A DNA stretch of 64,000 nucleotides, from positions 88,017-152,016 of the forward strand of contig JAUSAZ010000047.1 in the NCBI GenBank assembly GCA_030652255.1, read 5' to 3'. Below the pieces are notes generated by a model that saw only the letters and a program-made list of their open reading frames with translations, was not told where the DNA came from and did not search any database. A program made the translations under genes and the position numbers. Positions 61,168-64,000 of the stretch are shown here, piece by piece (the stretch's first letter is position 1; every line of letters begins with the position of its first letter). The stretch is from Myxococcales bacterium. Its GTDB lineage: Bacteria; Myxococcota_A; Polyangia; Polyangiales; Ga0077539.

Positions 61168-62682
61168 CTACCGTCCCTCGACGGTCAGCTCGTGCGCGCC
61201 CGCCGAGCCGCCGCAGTCGACCTCGATGACACCCGTGCGCGCGTCTCGCGTCGCCTCCCGCGTCGCGCCGTCGCAGCGCACCACCAGGCCCGCAGCGAAG
61301 TCCTCCGCCGGCGGAACGTACAGCCGGTGCGGGCCGCGGCGATCGGGACGCGCCACGAAGCGCATCGCGAAGCGGCGGGCGCCGGCGTCGAAGGTCCACC
61401 CGAGGGGCTCACCCGCGATGGCCTCGGGCCGCACCCGCGCGAGCAGGCGGCGCAGCGCCGGTCGCAGCCGCCACGACCCGGTGGTGGCGTCGTAGTCGTG
61501 CAGCCCCCAGGCGCCCTGCGAGCGCTCCTTCCAGACCCAGTACATGGCCCCGGCCTGGTACTCTGCCTGGAGGTCCTGCTGGAAGCGGTGGTAGTCGGCG
61601 GAGCGGGTGCCGTTGGGGTCGTAGCCCCACTCGGTGATCAACAGGGGCGCGCCCCACAGGTCGGCCTCGGTTCGCGCGCTCTCGGTCGCCCCGCGCAGGT
61701 CGTCGAGGGTGAACGCCGCCCGCTGCGCCTCGGTGCCCGTGAAGGCCAGCGGGTAGGTGTGCGGCGCGTACACGCCCCCGGCCACCGGGAAGCGCTCCCT
61801 CGGCCGCGCCGAGCGGTTGGAGGCGAGGCGCCCGGTGCTGTCGGGCTCGAACACGATCAGGTGCCCGGGGTCGGCCTCGCGCAGCGCCCGCGCGACCTGC
61901 ACGTTGAGCCGGAGCACCTGCGACTCCAGCGCGACCGGCTCGTTGAAGATCTCGTACCCGAGCACCGCGGCGTCGCCACGGAAGCGCGTCGCGACCGCGG
62001 CCGCCATGCGGGCGTAGCGTCCGCGCAGGCGCTCGCCCTCGGCCCCGTCTCCGAAGAAGGTCGAGAAGGCCCGCAGCACCTGCGCCGACGTGCGGCGGGC
62101 GCTGAGGTCGGTGAGGGGCCCCTCGAGGAGCTGGTCGGGCGCCGGGACGATCGCCCAGAGGGGCGCGCCGTCCTCGCCGATCTCCTTGGAGTAGGCGTCC
62201 TGGTGCAGGTCGAGCAGCACCAGCAGGCCCGCCGCGCGGGCGAGGTCGACCACCGCGGCCACGCGGGCGAGGTAGGCCTCGTCGAAGGCCGCGCCGTCGA
62301 TGGGCTCCACCCCCGACCACTGCATCGGCAGCCGCAGGACGTTGAAGCCGAGCGCCCGCATGGCCGCCGCGTCCTCGGCCGCGAAGGGCGGAATCGGCTG
62401 CAGGGGAGTGCGCCCCATGTCGAGCGCCACGTCGAAGACGCCGTCGACGCGCGCGTTGATGCCGTGCACGACCACCACCCGCCCCTGGGGGTCGACGAGG
62501 TGCCCGCAGCGCGTCGACAGCGGCGCGAAGGGGCCCGCCGCCTCGCCGCACGAGGCCACGCCCGCGCCGTCGCTGGCCACCGCGCCGTCGACCGCAGCGT
62601 CCACGGGTGTCGCGGTCGGCGCCCCTTCACAGCCGAGCAGCCCGAGCACCGTGACCACGACGCGGAGCGGAGAGTGCGACAT
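61168..62682 (-). CDS. GH5 glycosidase lipoprotein, endoglycoceramidase-like
   Basis: 504 residues from ATG 62682. The signal ends in LGLLGC (Cys18), so it is an envelope lipoprotein with an Asp/Ala linker. The GH5 domain spans about 60-420: VVHGINARVDG at the first strand, acid/base Glu248 in GYEIFNEP, a late His/Tyr strand (YAPHTYPLAF), and nucleophile Glu351 in LLITEWGYDPNG. A beta-sandwich C-terminus follows (FAMRFVARPDRRG). Endoglycoceramidases split glycolipids; the N-terminal wording PLSTRCGHLVDPQGR fits this subfamily. Such enzymes suit a predatory soil bacterium. Confidence 0.85.
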   Translation of the reverse strand: MSHSPLRVVVTVLGLLGCEGAPTATPVDAAVDGAVASDGAGVASCGEAAGPFAPLSTRCGHLVDPQGRVVVVHGINARVDGVFDVALDMGRTPLQPIPPFAAEDAAAMRALGFNVLRLPMQWSGVEPIDGAAFDEAYLARVAAVVDLARAAGLLVLLDLHQDAYSKEIGEDGAPLWAIVPAPDQLLEGPLTDLSARRTSAQVLRAFSTFFGDGAEGERLRGRYARMAAAVATRFRGDAAVLGYEIFNEPVALESQVLRLNVQVARALREADPGHLIVFEPDSTGRLASNRSARPRERFPVAGGVYAPHTYPLAFTGTEAQRAAFTLDDLRGATESARTEADLWGAPLLITEWGYDPNGTRSADYHRFQQDLQAEYQAGAMYWVWKERSQGAWGLHDYDATTGSWRLRPALRRLLARVRPEAIAGEPLGWTFDAGARRFAMRFVARPDRRGPHRLYVPPAEDFAAGLVVRCDGATREATRDARTGVIEVDCGGSAGAHELTVEGR

Positions 62683-62759
62683 GGCGCCCGGTGGTAGCAG
62701 CATCGCCGCGCCCCCCATCGCGAAAAGCGCGCCTCAGCTGGTGGGCGCGGAGGGGGCCG

Positions 62760-62843
62760 TCATGGCTGCGCCCCGTCGAGCACCTCGCGCACCTTCCGCA
62801 GGAGGGCCTCCGGCGTGACGGGCTTCTGGAGCAGCAGCCTCGA
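62760..62843 (-). pseudogene. Response-regulator receiver C-terminal fragment
   Basis: About 27 residues (RLLLQKPVTPEALLRKVREV, then LDGAQP) before a stop match the last helix and the conserved Lys-Pro of a receiver, close to the end of the third kinase (FLQKPITPDSLGRAVREALD). The rest of the domain is missing upstream, where the frame is unrelated. It is the stump of a lost hybrid kinase or regulator. Confidence 0.6.
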
Positions 62844-63118
62844 GCACGCGGGGAGCGCGCTCCGAACCCATGTCGCTCCGCACGCCCTGCGCACGCTGCA
62901 GCGCGTGCAACCCCGGGGCATGGACTGCCGGCGCGTCCGGTGAAGACCTACGGCGCGGAGTCCCTGCGAGCCGCCGCGGAGGCGGTCACCGGCACGAATG
63001 TTCCATGGAAATCCGGTTCTCGTCGGATGCAAGCAAGAAGGTCCTTGCGATCAGATCTTCAACCGTTCTCCGCGAGGCGCGGCGTCTGTCACGCCGTGGG
63101 AAAGCGACCGGACAACGT

Positions 63119-63760
63119 ATGTCGATCAAGGAGCGCGCCTGGCGCGAACGCGGCCGGGCCCTATACGCGGTTCCAGATTCCGCCGAGCCGACGCTCGTCC
63201 TGACCCTGGCCGACGCCCGGGAGGTTGTGAGCCGGCGCCTCCGCGCGAGCCTCCACGGTCTCCCCGAGCGCCAGCACGACGCCGCCATCGACGCGGCCGC
63301 GCGGGGGTTCGTGCAGGCCCATCGGGCTTGCGGGCTGTACGTCCGTACGATGGAGGAGGCCGACCCCGAGCCGCCGCTGCGGCCGGCCGTGTGCCCGTCG
63401 GGTCCACCCCACGAGCTCCCGGAGCGGCTGCTCGCGGAGCTGGGGGTCCCGCGCGTCACGGCGGCTCGACCGCAGCCCGCGCAGCCGACGCCTCCCGTCG
63501 CGGTGAGCTTCACCATCACGCAGCACCACGTGCTCACCCGGGGCCTGGGTGGCGGGCGCGTGAGGATCCCGCGCGGGGAGTCGGCGGTGGGCGCCGTCGT
63601 GCGCCGCATCAGCCGCGACACCCGCTGCGAGGTCGTCGGGGTCGTGGAGGAGCCCGAGTCCGACGGCGCGGGTCGCCACTTCCGCGTCACCCTGCGCGGC
63701 AGCGACGGGCGGGGCCAGGGGTGCCGCGTCATCGAGGGCGCCATCCAGGTGAAGATCTGA
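63119..63760 (+). CDS. Hypothetical protein, unassigned
   Basis: 213 residues from ATG 63119; an earlier in-frame ATG at 63005 is possible, but the codons between show little GC bias, so the later start is preferred. Helical N-terminus (TLADAREVVSRRLRASLHGL), a middle Pro-rich linker, and a beta-rich C-terminus (VSFTITQHHVLTRGLGGGRV, HFRVTLRGSDGRGQGCRVIE). No family is recognised. It lies between the receiver fragment and a convergent winged-helix gene, in a region with remnant genes. Confidence 0.55.
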   Translation: MSIKERAWRERGRALYAVPDSAEPTLVLTLADAREVVSRRLRASLHGLPERQHDAAIDAAARGFVQAHRACGLYVRTMEEADPEPPLRPAVCPSGPPHELPERLLAELGVPRVTAARPQPAQPTPPVAVSFTITQHHVLTRGLGGGRVRIPRGESAVGAVVRRISRDTRCEVVGVVEEPESDGAGRHFRVTLRGSDGRGQGCRVIEGAIQVKI

Positions 63761-63802
63761 GCTAGTACCTTTCCACAGGGGACTTGAAGGGTTCAGGCGA
63801 CC

Positions 63803-64000
63803 TCATTCCGGCCGTAGGAGTACGGGCAGCGCGTCGGCCTGGACGAGCAGCTTGATCGAGCGCGCGACGCCCGGTTGCCTGCGAATGAAACCCTCTCGCT
63901 CCAGCGTCTTGACCATGGTGTGAATGGTGGGCGGCGAGGTGCGGAAGAACCGCTCCATGTCGCGCTCTGCGGGCGCCTGGCCGTGGATCGTCGTGTACGC
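63803..64000 (-). CDS. LexA/MarR-like winged-helix protein, 5' part off the window
   Basis: The last 65 residues are visible on the minus strand. AERDMERFFRTSPPTIHTMV followed by KTLEREGFIRRQPGVARSIK is the winged-helix of the LexA N-terminal type, including the recognition helix PPTIHTMVKTLE and the wing RQPGVARSI. It stops soon after (VLLRPE), so there is no LexA protease domain. Such short repressors lie near mobile elements and regulatory genes. The start is outside the window. Confidence 0.72.
   Translation of the reverse strand, partial: AYTTIHGQAPAERDMERFFRTSPPTIHTMVKTLEREGFIRRQPGVARSIKLLVQADALPVLLRPE

Noticed and set aside
63005..63118. Earlier ATG for the unknown gene at 63119
   Set aside because: The codons between the two ATGs lack the strong third-position GC bias of the rest, so this stretch is probably untranslated.

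Overview
The window is very GC-rich DNA (G/C at most third codon positions), probably from a member of the Myxococcota, most likely the Polyangiales/Sandaracinaceae kind. That placement is an inference. It rests on base composition, the density of hybrid PAS/GAF histidine kinases, many lipoproteins with Asp/Ala/Gly/Pro-rich linkers, and a secreted GH5 glycosidase. No rRNA or other taxonomic marker is present.

Positions 1 to about 40,911 are most of a contractile-tailed (myovirus) prophage that continues past the left edge. The order is: a leftward repressor-like gene facing a rightward Cro-like gene across a repeated operator; small early genes; a replication module (RNase H, a helicase-methyltransferase fusion, a DEAD-type helicase with a zinc ribbon, a VRR-NUC nuclease, a P4/D5-type primase-helicase, then a repeat-rich candidate origin); two zinc-finger-like or unknown genes; terminase; a Mu-like head module (DUF935 portal, S49 protease with a nested scaffold, decoration protein, Mu T-like capsid); neck proteins; sheath, tube and tail chaperones with a classical GGGAAAG -1 frameshift site; tape measure; baseplate; fibre-like proteins; holin-like genes; and a lysis/accessory block with papain-like and M15-like peptidases and a cell-wall-hydrolase-like protein. 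Two reversed genes (a lipoprotein and a Pro-rich membrane protein) interrupt the baseplate operon and look like morons. The right end is a terminator followed by a displaced 3' half of tRNA-Arg(UCU), which marks an attachment site. The integrase and the other attachment site should lie left of the window.

Positions about 40,912 to 64,000 are host chromosome. A 63-residue relic of a tyrosine recombinase and a Uma2-family gene lie next to the attachment site, so the tRNA has probably been used by integrating elements more than once. A copper-handling cluster follows: small His-tailed lipoprotein, TolC-like lipoprotein, Tat-exported multicopper oxidase, truncated response regulator and Cu-type P1B ATPase. 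A reversed pair then encodes a membrane protein and a large PAS/GAF hybrid kinase. Next come an NlpC/P60-like secreted protein, a multiply frameshifted HugZ/pyridoxamine-oxidase-like pseudogene, and a three-gene phosphorelay operon (PAS-PAS-kinase-REC-REC; single REC; REC-PAS-kinase-REC).

The right end has an RNase Z-like metallo-beta-lactamase-fold protein, a GH5 endoglycoceramidase-like lipoprotein, a stray response-regulator fragment, an unknown gene, and the 3' part of a LexA/MarR-like winged-helix gene cut by the window edge. No complete RNA gene, CRISPR array or complete insertion sequence was seen.
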